A DNA stretch of 64,000 nt from Pseudovibrio sp000156235 (GTDB lineage: Bacteria > Pseudomonadota > Alphaproteobacteria > Rhizobiales > Stappiaceae): assembly GCF_000156235.1 (NCBI RefSeq), contig NZ_DS996809.1, positions 445,313 through 509,312 on the forward strand. The letters run 5' to 3'. The notes beneath the pieces are model-generated. The model saw only the letters and a program-made list of their open reading frames with translations. It ran no database searches and had not been told where the DNA came from. Below, one piece after another: positions 42,206 through 50,471 of this stretch. The translations under genes and the position numbers were made by a program. Numbering within the stretch: position 1 is the first letter of the stretch; the number at the start of each line of letters is the position of its first letter.

Positions 42206-43984
42206 ATGGCAGAAGCTCACGTCCCTCCGTTTTTTATTGAAACCATTGTGGTTCTCTCCGCAGCCGTCATCGCCGTTCCAATTACCAAACGGCTTGGTCT
42301 TGGCGCGGTTGTGGGCTTCCTTGCAGCGGGCATGGCAATTGGTCCCTATGGCATCAGCTTCTTCAACGAGCCTGAGCGAATACTGGGCTTTGCGGAGCTT
42401 GGGGTGGTGCTGCTGTTGTTTGTGATCGGGCTTGAGCTTGAGCCCGCCCGATTATGGACCATGAGGCGGGACATCTTTGGTCTTGGCACAGCACAGGTGC
42501 TGATTTCCGGCCTTGTGCTGACATTGGGCGCTTTGATGTTTGGCCTTTCCTGGCAGGTGGCGCTGATTGCCGGTCTTGGCCTTGCACTATCTTCAACCGC
42601 GTTCGCATTGCAGATGCTGCAGGAGCGTGGACATCTAAGCACCAAGTATGGCCAGAGGGCCTTTGGTATTTTGCTGCTTCAGGATATGGCCATTGTGCCT
42701 TTGCTCGCCATGGTCGGCATTCTTGCCCCTGCCGAAGCGGACGTGGAAGAAGCTTCCATTGCGATGCAGGTGATCACAGTTATTGCCGCCGTTGGTTTCG
42801 TGATCTTTGCCGGACGTTTCTTACTCTCTCCCCTCTTCCAGCTTCTAACCGCATCCGGTGCCCGTGAGTTGATGATTGCAGCCGCCTTGCTGGTTGCCCT
42901 TGGCAGTGCAGGCCTGATGAGCCTTGTGGGATTGTCCATGGCTCTCGGTGCGTTCCTTTCCGGTGTGATGTTGGCAGAATCCAGTTATCGGCATACATTG
43001 GAAGCCGATATCGAACCATTCCGATCCATGCTGATGGGCTTGTTCTTCATGACCGTGGGCATGGCGCTGGAGCTGGATTTGATTGTCGCCAATTGGCAGC
43101 GCATCGTTTCTGCAGTGGTCCTGCTTATGATCACCAAGGGTGTGTTGCTCTGGGGGCTCTCCCGTCTGTTTGGATCTTCCAACTCTGACGCACTCCGTGT
43201 GGCTGTTACTCTGCCTCAAGGTGGTGAGTTTGCCTTTGTGTTGTTCTCAACGGCGACCGCTGCGGCCATATTGCCAGAGGAAACAGCAAACATCCTGAGT
43301 GCCGTTGTGATCCTGACCATGCTGCTGACACCACTTGGCGCCGTGGGTCTGGATTTCGTGGCCGAGCGCATGAAGAAGCATGGTGACACCACCAACAAGA
43401 TCGAAACCTTTGAAGATGCATGCCCAAGCGTACTGATCGTTGGCTTTGGTCGCTTCGGTATGATGGTTGCGCAAATGCTGACTTCTGAAGGCATTTCCGT
43501 GACTGCTCTCGACAACAAGCCGGACCGTATCAACTACGCACGTCAGTATGGCTACAAGGTCTATTATGGTGATGCGACGCGGCCTGATGTTTTGAAAGCT
43601 GCTGGCGGAGAGAATGCAACCTTGATCGCGCTGTGCATTGAGAACGACCGCGTGATGAAGCAGGCCATTTTGCAGATCAGGTCCGCCTTCCCGAACGCAG
43701 CTCTCTATTGCCGTGCAACAGATCGCGCGCATGCATTGGATCTCACCCGCCTGGGCGTTGACTATCAGATCCGCGAGACCTTCGAGTCCAGCCTCACGTT
43801 TGGCCGTAAGGCACTTGAGTACCTTGGTTTGCCAGCGGACCGTATTGATGAGGTTGAGGATGATGTTCGCAAACGGGACGATGAACGGCTAACAATGCAG
43901 CTGGCTGGTGGTGATCTGGCCGGTTCTGATATGCTGCATCAACGCACTCCGCGTGACGAAGGCAAATCAGAAAAACCTGATTGA
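42206..43984 (+). CDS. CPA2-family K+/H+ antiporter with RCK domain (KefB/KefC-like), copy 2
   Basis: 592 residues from the ATG at 42206, which has AGGGTG upstream. Same layout as copy 1: about twelve membrane helices (VVGFLAAGMAIGPYGI, LFVIGLELEPARLW, LALSSTAFALQMLQERGH, GAFLSGVMLAESSYRHTLEADIEPF) and a TrkA-N domain (VLIVGFGRFGMMVAQML). It is closer to E. coli KefB/KefC in the Q-loop region than copy 1. The genes are 113 bases apart on one strand and probably duplicated long ago, as they differ throughout. Possibly one transcript. Confidence 0.94.
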   Translation: MAEAHVPPFFIETIVVLSAAVIAVPITKRLGLGAVVGFLAAGMAIGPYGISFFNEPERILGFAELGVVLLLFVIGLELEPARLWTMRRDIFGLGTAQVLISGLVLTLGALMFGLSWQVALIAGLGLALSSTAFALQMLQERGHLSTKYGQRAFGILLLQDMAIVPLLAMVGILAPAEADVEEASIAMQVITVIAAVGFVIFAGRFLLSPLFQLLTASGARELMIAAALLVALGSAGLMSLVGLSMALGAFLSGVMLAESSYRHTLEADIEPFRSMLMGLFFMTVGMALELDLIVANWQRIVSAVVLLMITKGVLLWGLSRLFGSSNSDALRVAVTLPQGGEFAFVLFSTATAAAILPEETANILSAVVILTMLLTPLGAVGLDFVAERMKKHGDTTNKIETFEDACPSVLIVGFGRFGMMVAQMLTSEGISVTALDNKPDRINYARQYGYKVYYGDATRPDVLKAAGGENATLIALCIENDRVMKQAILQIRSAFPNAALYCRATDRAHALDLTRLGVDYQIRETFESSLTFGRKALEYLGLPADRIDEVEDDVRKRDDERLTMQLAGGDLAGSDMLHQRTPRDEGKSEKPD

Positions 43985-44044
43985 TTTAGTCAAGATATCA
44001 GCCCACTACTCTTGACCTCTATTGATTTGAAGCACATTTAGAGC

Positions 44045-44063
44045 GAGGGTGCATTGCATCCTC
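44045..44063. promoter_or_regulatory. 19-bp near-perfect dyad, putative MerR operator
   Basis: GAGGGTGCATTGCATCCTC: two 9-base arms around one T with a single mismatched pair. It lies 67 bases upstream of the MerR gene. TTTAGA before it and TCTACA after it could be -35 and -10 elements with a long spacer of the kind MerR proteins untwist. Confidence 0.55.
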
Positions 44064-44130
44064 TTTTCTACATTTCGTGATCTGTGGCACTGCATTCCCA
44101 CGAGGTCCACATTAATCCCTATGGTTCGAT

Positions 44131-44553
44131 ATGGCTGGTGAATATTCAATCGGTGATCTGGCGAAGAAGGCTGGCGTTAAAGTCCAGACAATCCGGTTTT
44201 ACGAGCAGAAGAAGCTGCTACCGGAACCTCCGCGGACAGAGGGCGGACAGCGCCGATACGGCGAAGACCACCTGAACCGACTGTCTTTCATTCGTCATGG
44301 ACGAGATCTTGGTTTCTCTCTTGAGATGATCGAGAGCCTTATGCTGCTCAAGGAACATCCGGAAGATGACTGCGAGGGCGCAGACGAGATCGCACGGGCT
44401 CACCTTACTGAGGTCGAAGACAAGATTGTTCGTCTGCAAAGCCTGCAAAGTGAACTGAAAAAGATGCTGGTTCATTGTTCCAGCGGCAAGATACATGATT
44501 GCAGGGTCATCGAGGCCCTCTCCTGCGATTGCTATCAGCAACGCGAAAAGTGA
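44131..44553 (+). CDS. MerR-family metal-responsive regulator
   Basis: A 140-residue activator with the MerR winged helix (YSIGDLAKKAGVKVQTIRFYEQKKLL, then GGQRRYGEDHLNRL), a dimer helix and a metal loop. Cysteines C81, C116 and C124 match the three-Cys layout of mercury/cadmium/zinc sensors; the C116-C124 spacing of eight is CueR-like, but CueR lacks a cysteine at position 81. Two extra cysteines (C132, C134) follow. I expect a divalent soft-metal sensor. It is 6 bases upstream of a MATE exporter gene, its likely target, and the operon has a near-perfect dyad in the promoter. Confidence 0.9.
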   Translation: MAGEYSIGDLAKKAGVKVQTIRFYEQKKLLPEPPRTEGGQRRYGEDHLNRLSFIRHGRDLGFSLEMIESLMLLKEHPEDDCEGADEIARAHLTEVEDKIVRLQSLQSELKKMLVHCSSGKIHDCRVIEALSCDCYQQREK

Positions 44554-44559
44554 GTTTTT

Positions 44560-45924
44560 ATGTCCAAACCAACTAGATCCGGCGCACGGGATGCAAAGTT
44601 TACCTATGGCTCGACCATGCGCCATGTGCTGGTGATGACATCTACCGGCTCTGTCGGATTGATTGCTATTTTCCTCGTTGATTTTGCTAATCTTTTTTAC
44701 ATTGCACAGCTGGGTATTGAAGAGCTGGCTGCGGCTATCGGTTATGCCGGTACGGTAATGTTCTTCAACTCCGCTATTGGCATCGGGCTTTCCATCGCCG
44801 CCAGTGCTTCTGTTGCCCGCCGTATTGGACAAGGTGACGCCAGAAGTGCAAACCGGCTCGTTAGTATGTCGTTGATCATCTCCACTTTGATCTCACTGGC
44901 TGTTGTGGCCGGGAGTCTGGCGTTTCTGGATGATCTGGCGATGCTGCTTGGCGCGAGCGGACGCACGCTCGAGTACACTTTGCATTTCCTTTACATCGTC
45001 GTGCCCTCCATGCCGTTGCTTGTTGGCGCCATGGTCCTCTCCGCCCTGCTGAGATCTGTTGGCGATGCGCGCGGTGCGATGTTTGTGACGCTTTCCAGCG
45101 GGTTTGTGACAGCAGTTCTCGACCCTATCCTGATCTTCGGATTTGATATGGGCATCACAGGCGCAGCTGTTGCCTCTGTCATTTCCCGTGCGGTGATGGT
45201 TGGGGTTGGTTTTTACATCCTGATTGTGAAGCACAACATGATCGGCAAGCCAGAAATCTCAGAGGCTGTGAGTGATACGGTGGATCTATTCAAGGTCGCA
45301 ACACCTGCCATGCTGACGAACATCGCGACGCCAGCAGGCAACGCCTGGATCATTGCCGAGATGGCTCAGTTTGGTGATGGCGCTGTTGCAGGTTTTGCGA
45401 TTGTTGGCCGTATCATCCCTGTGGCCTTTGGTGCGCTCTTTGCCCTTTCCGGTGCTGTTGGTCCGATCATTGGGCAGAACTTTGGAGCCTTAAAGTTTGA
45501 TCGCCTGAGCAAGATCGTGAAGGATTCTCTTCTGCTGATCGTGGTCTACACGCTGGCTGCCTGGGCGTTGTTGTTCATGCTGCAAGAGCCGCTGGTTGAG
45601 TTCTTCAACGCAGAGGGTGACAGTGCCTCTCTGGTATTCTTCTTCTGCACCTTTGCTGCAGCTGGCTTCCTGTTCAACGCAGCACTGTTTGTGACCAATG
45701 CGGTCTTTAACAACCTCGGTTTCCCAATCTACTCCATGCTGTTCAACTGGGGCAGAGCAACACTGGGCACTATTCCATTCACCATTGCCGGTGCTTACTT
45801 CTATCAGGCAAACGGTGTCTTGGCGGGACAAGCCATTGGTGGCGTGGTCTTTGCCTTTCTTGCTCAGTATGTGTGCTGGCGGACAATCGAGAAAATTCGC
45901 AGGGAAAAACTGGCTGCAGCTTAA
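44560..45924 (+). CDS. MATE-family multidrug efflux transporter
   Basis: A 454-residue exporter with twelve hydrophobic helices in two repeats. Family pattern: VDFANLFYIAQLGIEELAAAIGYAG in the first half and GDGAVAGFAIVGRIIPVAFGALFALSGAVGPIIGQN in the second. MATE proteins export cationic drugs and metabolites using Na+ or H+. The start lies 6 bases after the MerR gene, so the two are co-transcribed. A MerR metal-type sensor driving a MATE pump is unusual; P-type ATPases or RND/CDF pumps are the common partners. Substrate unknown. Confidence 0.93.
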   Translation: MSKPTRSGARDAKFTYGSTMRHVLVMTSTGSVGLIAIFLVDFANLFYIAQLGIEELAAAIGYAGTVMFFNSAIGIGLSIAASASVARRIGQGDARSANRLVSMSLIISTLISLAVVAGSLAFLDDLAMLLGASGRTLEYTLHFLYIVVPSMPLLVGAMVLSALLRSVGDARGAMFVTLSSGFVTAVLDPILIFGFDMGITGAAVASVISRAVMVGVGFYILIVKHNMIGKPEISEAVSDTVDLFKVATPAMLTNIATPAGNAWIIAEMAQFGDGAVAGFAIVGRIIPVAFGALFALSGAVGPIIGQNFGALKFDRLSKIVKDSLLLIVVYTLAAWALLFMLQEPLVEFFNAEGDSASLVFFFCTFAAAGFLFNAALFVTNAVFNNLGFPIYSMLFNWGRATLGTIPFTIAGAYFYQANGVLAGQAIGGVVFAFLAQYVCWRTIEKIRREKLAAA

Positions 45925-46091
45925 ATGCTGCCAGAATTCATTGCTTAGGATATCCTGACTTACCGCTTTGCCGTTTCAAAAGGCATATTTGACCAAAAAA
46001 CTGCGTCTCTATTTTTCGGAGATACGCGGTAGCCTTTTTAGAGTTTGAGCGGTAAGAAGAGAGAAATGAAACAATTCCGGATGCAGAAATA

Positions 46092-46313
46092 ATGAACCGT
46101 TTTGAACAACCGCGCATTCCAACAGAAGCACGTATCCGCTACATGGATGGTGATTATCAGGTGAAAGCACCGGGTAACTTTGTGAAGTGTGCGATCACTG
46201 GCAAAACGATTATGCTCGAAGAGCTCAAGTACTGGAGTGTTTCCCGTCAGGAAGCCTATGTGGATGCAGATGCTGCCCTGCAGGCTTATGAAAGCAATGA
46301 TCTGAAGGCTTAA
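46092..46313 (+). CDS. DUF2093 family protein
   Basis: A 73-residue protein with the family sequence ARIRYMDGDYQVKAPGNFVKCAITGKTIMLEELKYWSVSRQEAY (shown here by ARIRYMDGDYQV and VKCAITGKTI). No membrane segment. The single cysteine is followed by the ITGKTI stretch; a zinc site is not evident. Its stop overlaps that of the convergent lpxK by 3-4 bases. DUF2093 next to lpxK is a conserved arrangement in Rhizobiales-like genomes. Function unknown. Confidence 0.9.
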   Translation: MNRFEQPRIPTEARIRYMDGDYQVKAPGNFVKCAITGKTIMLEELKYWSVSRQEAYVDADAALQAYESNDLKA

Positions 46314-47323
46314 GCTTTCGCTGATCCAAGCACTGGTTTCAGGCGCTCAAGCAGGGCGTCTGGTTCTTCAATCTTCATCTCCACTTCCAAAACACTTGCA
46401 ACATTTGCAAGCCGCGCAATGGACTGCTCTTCGCGGCCATCCAAACGCACATAGTCCTTGGTTGTGGTGATCGGCAGCAGATCCTGCGCTTCTGCCACGC
46501 GCAAAATCAGGCGCGCGTCTTCCTTTGTAAAGTAGTGATGGTCCGGGAAGGACATGGTCTCAACGACCTCAGCACCCGCTTCCTTCAGGCTGGCAAAGAG
46601 TTTTTCAGGCCGGCCAATACCTGCAAAAGCCAGTACCCGCTCGCCTTCCAGTGCATCTGCTGAGACTGGACGGATAGCAGCGCGCATCAGGTCGATACCG
46701 GCTTGCTGGGCGGCTTCCTGTTGCGGTGTGCTCTTATCCCCCTCACCCACAACCATCAGCAGGCTGACGCGTCCCAGTTGCTTCTTAAAAGGCATTCTGA
46801 GTGGGCCAGCTGGAATGCATCTCGCATTCCCGATACCGGTTTTGGCATCCAGCAGCACGATGGAAAAGTCTTTGTGCAGAGACGGGTTCTGAAAGCCATC
46901 ATCCATGATAATGACAGAGATGTCTTGCTGTTCCAGAAGCTTCGCACCTGTAGCGCGATCTGCCGAGATTACCGTCGGGCCACGACGAGCTAACAAGAGG
47001 GCTTCATCTCCAACTTCAGCAGCCGCATAACTGGAAGGCTCCACAAGCAGCGGGCCTTTGTTGGTGCCGCCGTAACCACGCAGGAGAAAACCTGGGGTAT
47101 GGCCCGCTTCACGCAGCAGTGCATTCAATGCGAGTGCAAAAGGTGTTTTTCCTGTTCCACCAGCTGTAAAATTGCCGATGCAGATCACTGGCTGCTTGGC
47201 TTTGTAACGTGGATTGTACTTGAAGCGGCGTGCTGCCAAGAAGCCATAGAGTGCACCCAATGGGCTCAAGAGCTTTGCTTGCCACGTTCCATTTGGCGTC
47301 CACCAGAAATCAGGAGCGTTCAT
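46310..47323 (-). CDS. lpxK: Tetraacyldisaccharide 4'-kinase
   Basis: A 337-residue enzyme that phosphorylates the 4' position of the lipid A disaccharide at the inner membrane. It begins APDFWWTPNGTWQAKLLSPLGALYGF (membrane-associated N-terminal helix), has the Walker A motif GNFTAGGTGKTPFALAL, and VIIMDDGFQNPSLHKDFSI with the conserved DDGFQ. The length is standard. It starts 3 bases after waaA, so the lipid A steps are coupled. Last gene of the leftward block. Confidence 0.97.
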   Translation of the reverse strand: MNAPDFWWTPNGTWQAKLLSPLGALYGFLAARRFKYNPRYKAKQPVICIGNFTAGGTGKTPFALALNALLREAGHTPGFLLRGYGGTNKGPLLVEPSSYAAAEVGDEALLLARRGPTVISADRATGAKLLEQQDISVIIMDDGFQNPSLHKDFSIVLLDAKTGIGNARCIPAGPLRMPFKKQLGRVSLLMVVGEGDKSTPQQEAAQQAGIDLMRAAIRPVSADALEGERVLAFAGIGRPEKLFASLKEAGAEVVETMSFPDHHYFTKEDARLILRVAEAQDLLPITTTKDYVRLDGREEQSIARLANVASVLEVEMKIEEPDALLERLKPVLGSAKA

Positions 47324-47326
47324 AGC

Positions 47327-48616
47327 TTAAGCCTCCCCTATTTCTGTTGGTTTCACCGGAAGATACTGTTGCAGCTCAAGCTGTGTTGCAGCGAGCGCAC
47401 CGCGTCCGGACTCCACGAGAGCTTTCGCCTTCTCAGCACGCTGCTGAACCTCTTCTGGTTTATGGAGCAAATCTTCGACCTGTGCAGCCAAATCACTTGC
47501 ATTGTGCACCAGAAGCACGCCCTCTTCTTTAGAGAAGTGGCGATAGATCCATGCAAAATTCTGAGTATGAACACCAGAGAGGATCGCACAGCCGATCTGA
47601 GCTGGTTCGAGCAAATTGTGTCCACCGATTGGAGCGAAAGAGCCACCCATGAAGACGATTGGAGCTACGCGGTAGAACAGACCTAACTCGCCAAGCGTAT
47701 CTGCGATATAGATGTCTGTTGCATTGGTGATTGCCTCGCCTCTTGAGCGCTGCGTGCACACGAGACCCATTTGCTCCAGCTCTTCCCGGATTTCTTTAGC
47801 CCGGACCGGATGGCGGGGAACAATGATTGTGAGCAGGCGATCGAACTTCTGCTTCAACTCCAGATGAGCCATACCGATTTCGGCTTCTTCTTCAGGATGT
47901 GTGCTGGCTGCAAGCCATCTTGGTCGACCTTCGAGCTGATCTTTGAAGTCAGCGAGTTCGACCGGGTCACACTCTGGAATGTTGCCATCAAACTTGATGT
48001 TGCCTGTCGCCTTTACACGGATGGCACCAAGCTGCTTAAAGCGGGCGCCATCATCATCAGACTGCGCGAGCACACAGTCTACAGTGCCAAAGACAGAGTG
48101 CGCGAAGGATGGAACACGGTTCCAGTTTGCAAAGGAACCTTCTGACATACGTCCGTTGACGATGATCAGCGGGATCTGGCGCTTTTCCAACTCATGGAAG
48201 GTCGCAGGCCAGATCTCGGATTCAACAGTGATGGCCAGACACGGAGCCCAGTGGTTCAGGAACCGTTTGATGTTGCCGCGGGTATCATAAGGGACAAACT
48301 GGTGGATCACACCTTCTGGTGCAGATGCCTCTACCACTTGCGCAGATGTCAGTGTTGCAGTGGTGAGCAGGACATGCGATCCGCCATCAACCACCTGCTT
48401 GGCCAGCGGCAAAACGGCATTGGCTTCGCCAACGCTGGCCGCGTGGATCCAAATCAGATTGCCAACTGGGCGATCCTTTGAAGCGACGCCGAAGCGTTCG
48501 CCTTTGCGGTTCTGATCTTCTTTGCCCTGTCGGGCGCGCAGCTTGTACAAGCCAACGAGCAGAGGCGCGGCCAGACGACCGAGACCTTGATAGACTCTGA
48601 AGATCACTGAACTCAT
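47327..48616 (-). CDS. waaA: 3-deoxy-D-manno-octulosonic acid transferase
   Basis: A 429-residue GT30 enzyme that adds Kdo to lipid IVA. The N-terminal membrane helix (IFRVYQGLGRLAAPLLVGLYKLR) is followed by IWIHAASVGEANAVLPL with the conserved glutamate, the ATLTSAQVVEASAPEGVIHQFVPYD block, VESEIWP, and the C-terminal GGSFAPIGGHNLLEPAQIG. It is between an acyltransferase gene (21 bases upstream) and lpxK (3 bases). Cytosolic face of the inner membrane. Confidence 0.97.
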   Translation of the reverse strand: MSSVIFRVYQGLGRLAAPLLVGLYKLRARQGKEDQNRKGERFGVASKDRPVGNLIWIHAASVGEANAVLPLAKQVVDGGSHVLLTTATLTSAQVVEASAPEGVIHQFVPYDTRGNIKRFLNHWAPCLAITVESEIWPATFHELEKRQIPLIIVNGRMSEGSFANWNRVPSFAHSVFGTVDCVLAQSDDDGARFKQLGAIRVKATGNIKFDGNIPECDPVELADFKDQLEGRPRWLAASTHPEEEAEIGMAHLELKQKFDRLLTIIVPRHPVRAKEIREELEQMGLVCTQRSRGEAITNATDIYIADTLGELGLFYRVAPIVFMGGSFAPIGGHNLLEPAQIGCAILSGVHTQNFAWIYRHFSKEEGVLLVHNASDLAAQVEDLLHKPEEVQQRAEKAKALVESGRGALAATQLELQQYLPVKPTEIGEA

Positions 48617-48637
48617 GGGACCCAGTTCTGCCAGTAA

Positions 48638-49336
48638 TTATTTTTTGCCTGATTTGGCGATTGCGTAAGCTTTGTCAGTCGTTTCGTTCATTCTGGTTTC
48701 CAGAAGCTGACGAATTTCCTCAAGCTGTTCATCGCTTGCATCAGCCGGAACCGGAATAGGCTCACCAAAGCATAACGCAATATGGCTGAACGGCAAATTG
48801 ATGGAAGCCTTATCCCAAGTATCAAGGTCATAATGACGGCTGGTCGCAATTGCGACTGGCAGGAGTGGCCGACCGGAATGTTTGGCCAGCTGGACGATGC
48901 CTTTACCTGCTTTACGAGAAGGGCCTTTTGGCACGTCCGCCGTCATAGCGACGTTGCCACCTTCTTTGAGCGCGCGTAGAGCTTCGATAAAGCCACGCAT
49001 GCCGCCACGTTTGCTGATCTGGCTGGCGCGTTGCGCACCAGCGGCCCGGATGAGACCGAGCCCCAGTTTTGATGCGCAAATCGCCTGCATTTCGCCATCA
49101 GCACTTCGGGAAATCATCACCCGCACGTCCCAGTCTTTTGGGCGCGCAAAGGGCATCATGAAATGCTGACCGTGCCACATGGACACAACGTATGGAACAG
49201 TGTCCTCGTGATCCTCATAGAAGTTCGGAGGATCGAGAGTGAACTTACTGCTCTTGCGCACGAAGAGCAGATAATACGCCATGGCATTGCCCACCAGCTT
49301 CATCACAAGCGGGTGTTTGCCGAGTTTTTTCAACAT
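48638..49336 (-). CDS. DUF374/lysophospholipid acyltransferase-family protein
   Basis: A 232-residue protein with a hydrophobic N terminus (LVGNAMAYYLLFVR) and the DUF374 pattern: VVSMWHGQHFMMPFARP, RVMISRSADGEMQAI, GMRGFIEALRALKEGGNVAMTADVPKGPSR, then LAKHSGRPLLPVAI. Relatives belong to the LPLAT superfamily. Lying between DUF4170 and waaA, it is likely an acyltransferase of lipid A or phospholipid, but the acyl acceptor is not known. Same strand and short gaps suggest one operon with waaA-lpxK. Confidence 0.9.
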   Translation of the reverse strand: MLKKLGKHPLVMKLVGNAMAYYLLFVRKSSKFTLDPPNFYEDHEDTVPYVVSMWHGQHFMMPFARPKDWDVRVMISRSADGEMQAICASKLGLGLIRAAGAQRASQISKRGGMRGFIEALRALKEGGNVAMTADVPKGPSRKAGKGIVQLAKHSGRPLLPVAIATSRHYDLDTWDKASINLPFSHIALCFGEPIPVPADASDEQLEEIRQLLETRMNETTDKAYAIAKSGKK

Positions 49337-49384
49337 TTCACAGGCCCATTTGGTTTCGGGCGGAATTCCCGGGAGGCGCAGTAC

Positions 49385-49627
49385 TTACTTGGTTTCTGCG
49401 CCCGGATCAAGCAGACGGTGCATGTGCACAATGAAGTAACGCATCAGAGCGTTATCTACAGTGCTTTGCGCCTTTGCTTTCCACGCTGCGTGTGCTTCAG
49501 CGTAGTTCGGGTAGATTCCTACAATGTCCAGATCCTTAAGATCCTTAAAGCGAACATTGCTGATATCTTCTAATTCGCCACCAAACACGAGGTGAAGTAG
49601 CTGTTGGTTTTCTTCTTGAGCACTCAT
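49385..49627 (-). CDS. DUF4170 family protein
   Basis: An 80-residue acidic protein with the family core HLVFGGELED, WKAKAQSTVDNALMRYFIVHMHRLLDP. No membrane segment or cysteine. Genes of this family lie between cysQ and the acyltransferase in many alphaproteobacteria, as here. Function unknown; its place suggests a link to envelope lipid assembly. Confidence 0.92.
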   Translation of the reverse strand: MSAQEENQQLLHLVFGGELEDISNVRFKDLKDLDIVGIYPNYAEAHAAWKAKAQSTVDNALMRYFIVHMHRLLDPGAETK

Positions 49628-49676
49628 GGTGTTCGCTCACCTTCTCCACAAACAGTCCGACCGAATACCGTAAGGA

Positions 49677-50471
49677 TTAATCCTCTACGGATATTCCCTG
49701 AAGCCTTTTAAACAATTTGGCAGAAGATGCCACTAGTCCGGGGTGATTTGTTCTAGTTTTATTGTAGTAGAGCGTTGATCCAGACAAGTCTACTAACTGC
49801 CCACCAGCCTCGCTTATGATTAAATCCGCTGCGGCAAGGTCCCAATCACGGGCTCTGGCGCGGGCCAAACCGGCATCCAATTTCCCACAGGCGACCAGTG
49901 CAAAACGGTAGGCAAGTGAGCCCAAATAGGGGCTAAAACGAATCTGCTCGCTTTTTACGCCTTCCTTTTCGAGGAAGCTGACCGGACCAGCAATGTAGGA
50001 TCCGGTGACAGATGGGCGAGCGGAAACACTGATTTTTTCCTGATTGAGGTAACTGCCACCACCACTGACTGCGGTGTAAAGCTCATCGCGAACCGGACAA
50101 TAGATGACGCCGACGGTGGGGCGGCCATTTTTGACCACGGCCAGAGACAGGCACCATTCATCGCGACCATTGAGGAACGCGCGGGTTCCGTCAATCGGAT
50201 CTACGATAAAGATGGTTTCGTGATCCTTGCGGGCTAGATCGTCTTCAGTTTCTTCCGAAAGCCAGCCGTAATTCGGGCGTGCTTCGCGCAGTTTGGAAGC
50301 CAAGAACTGGTCAACTTCGATATCTGCGACAGATACCGGCGAGTCGCCTTCTTTGGTCCAGTTTTTTGGTGAGTTTCCAAAATAAGAAAGGGCGATCTTG
50401 CCGCCCTGCAGAGCTGCTGTGACCAGCAGCTCCAGATCTTCCTGCAGGCTATATGTATTAGCTTCCGGCAA
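49677..50471 (-). CDS. cysQ: 3'(2'),5'-bisphosphate nucleotidase / inositol-phosphatase family
   Basis: A 264-residue Mg2+/Li+-sensitive phosphatase. The two family motifs are present: FIVDPIDGTRAFLNG with the metal aspartates, preceded by GWLSEETED, and WDLAAADLIISEAGGQLVDL near the C terminus. CysQ hydrolyses PAP formed in sulfate assimilation; the sequence fits CysQ better than inositol monophosphatase, but substrate is not proven. Its ATG lies inside the 3' end of pmbA (14-base overlap), giving translational coupling. Confidence 0.88.
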   Translation of the reverse strand: MPEANTYSLQEDLELLVTAALQGGKIALSYFGNSPKNWTKEGDSPVSVADIEVDQFLASKLREARPNYGWLSEETEDDLARKDHETIFIVDPIDGTRAFLNGRDEWCLSLAVVKNGRPTVGVIYCPVRDELYTAVSGGGSYLNQEKISVSARPSVTGSYIAGPVSFLEKEGVKSEQIRFSPYLGSLAYRFALVACGKLDAGLARARARDWDLAAADLIISEAGGQLVDLSGSTLYYNKTRTNHPGLVASSAKLFKRLQGISVED

